Assembly: GCA_028023455.1 (NCBI GenBank)
Contig: JAQFVV010006306.1
Span: 3,871,001 to 3,935,000 of the forward strand
DNA from: Epiperipatus broadwayi
Lineage: Eukaryota > Onychophora > Udeonychophora > Euonychophora > Peripatidae
DNA length: 64,000 nt
Reading direction: 5' to 3'
Positions 63,826 through 64,000 of this stretch are shown here, in pieces. The translations under genes and the position numbers were made by a program. Every line of letters starts with the position of its first letter. Position 1 is the first letter of the stretch. The notes below the pieces were generated by a model, which saw only the letters and a program-made list of their open reading frames with translations, had not been told where the DNA came from and ran no database searches.

Positions 63826-64000
63826 AAGTATGTAGAATTAAAACACTATTAATACATATTAGCATCAAAAATAAGAGAAAAATAAATAAATGCAGTACGT
63901 ATTCTGAGAAGATGATGCGTTTTGCATTCTCTTTTCAAGATGGAAGAAATTTTCATCAGAAAAAAAAAATGTAAGAAAGAAGAAAATGATAAAAAAATTA

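Overview
The window is AT-rich animal (eukaryotic) genomic DNA, almost all of it non-coding. Its single recognisable host gene is on the minus strand: a tau-tubulin kinase (TTBK, CK1 superfamily; Asator in Drosophila). Four exons are visible, in transcript order 59384-59170, 49478-49308, 21373-21006 and 10483-7747. They join in frame and cover the kinase domain from the late N-lobe to the end of the C-lobe, plus one long acidic, disordered tail exon. The exons for the first part of the N-lobe (glycine loop, VAIK lysine) are not in the window and should lie beyond 64000. An invertebrate, probably an arthropod and perhaps a chelicerate, is my guess from the kinase and the repeats, but nothing here proves it.

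The three introns (9.7, 27.9 and 10.5 kb) and both flanks are filled with old transposable elements. Penelope-like elements (PLEs) dominate. One fairly young copy with a reverse transcriptase and a GIY-YIG nuclease lies at 42.6-44.5 kb (minus). An older, decayed family lies at 14.1-15.6 (minus), 15.8-17.1 (plus), 32.0-32.6 (minus) and 38.9-40.5 kb (plus), and as 3'-end-only pieces at 4.5-5.0 and 61.4-61.8 kb. Its 3' module carries a tRNA-like A box/B box segment. Several pieces form head-to-head inverted doublets.

Other elements are: a decayed Ty3/gypsy-type LTR retrotransposon (50.6-56.2 kb), a solo LTR with a 5-bp target duplication (59.94-60.57 kb), fragments of one non-LTR retrotransposon family, tRNA-Val-like SINEs, a repeated inverted-repeat element (six copies, one cut by the window start), a TA-flanked terminal-inverted-repeat transposon with a duplicate empty site (37.2-38.2 kb), long fold-back elements (6.6-7.2, 20.5-20.7, 57.7-58.2 kb), and two minisatellites (58.4 and 63.2 kb).

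Two regions are not explained by these families. At 22.6-25.2 kb on the minus strand there are several broken but protein-like open stretches with unusually even base composition and no family I recognise. At 30.56-32.0 kb a broken coiled-coil reading frame sits between inverted repeats of about 80 bp. No CRISPR arrays, rRNA genes or intact tRNA genes were seen.
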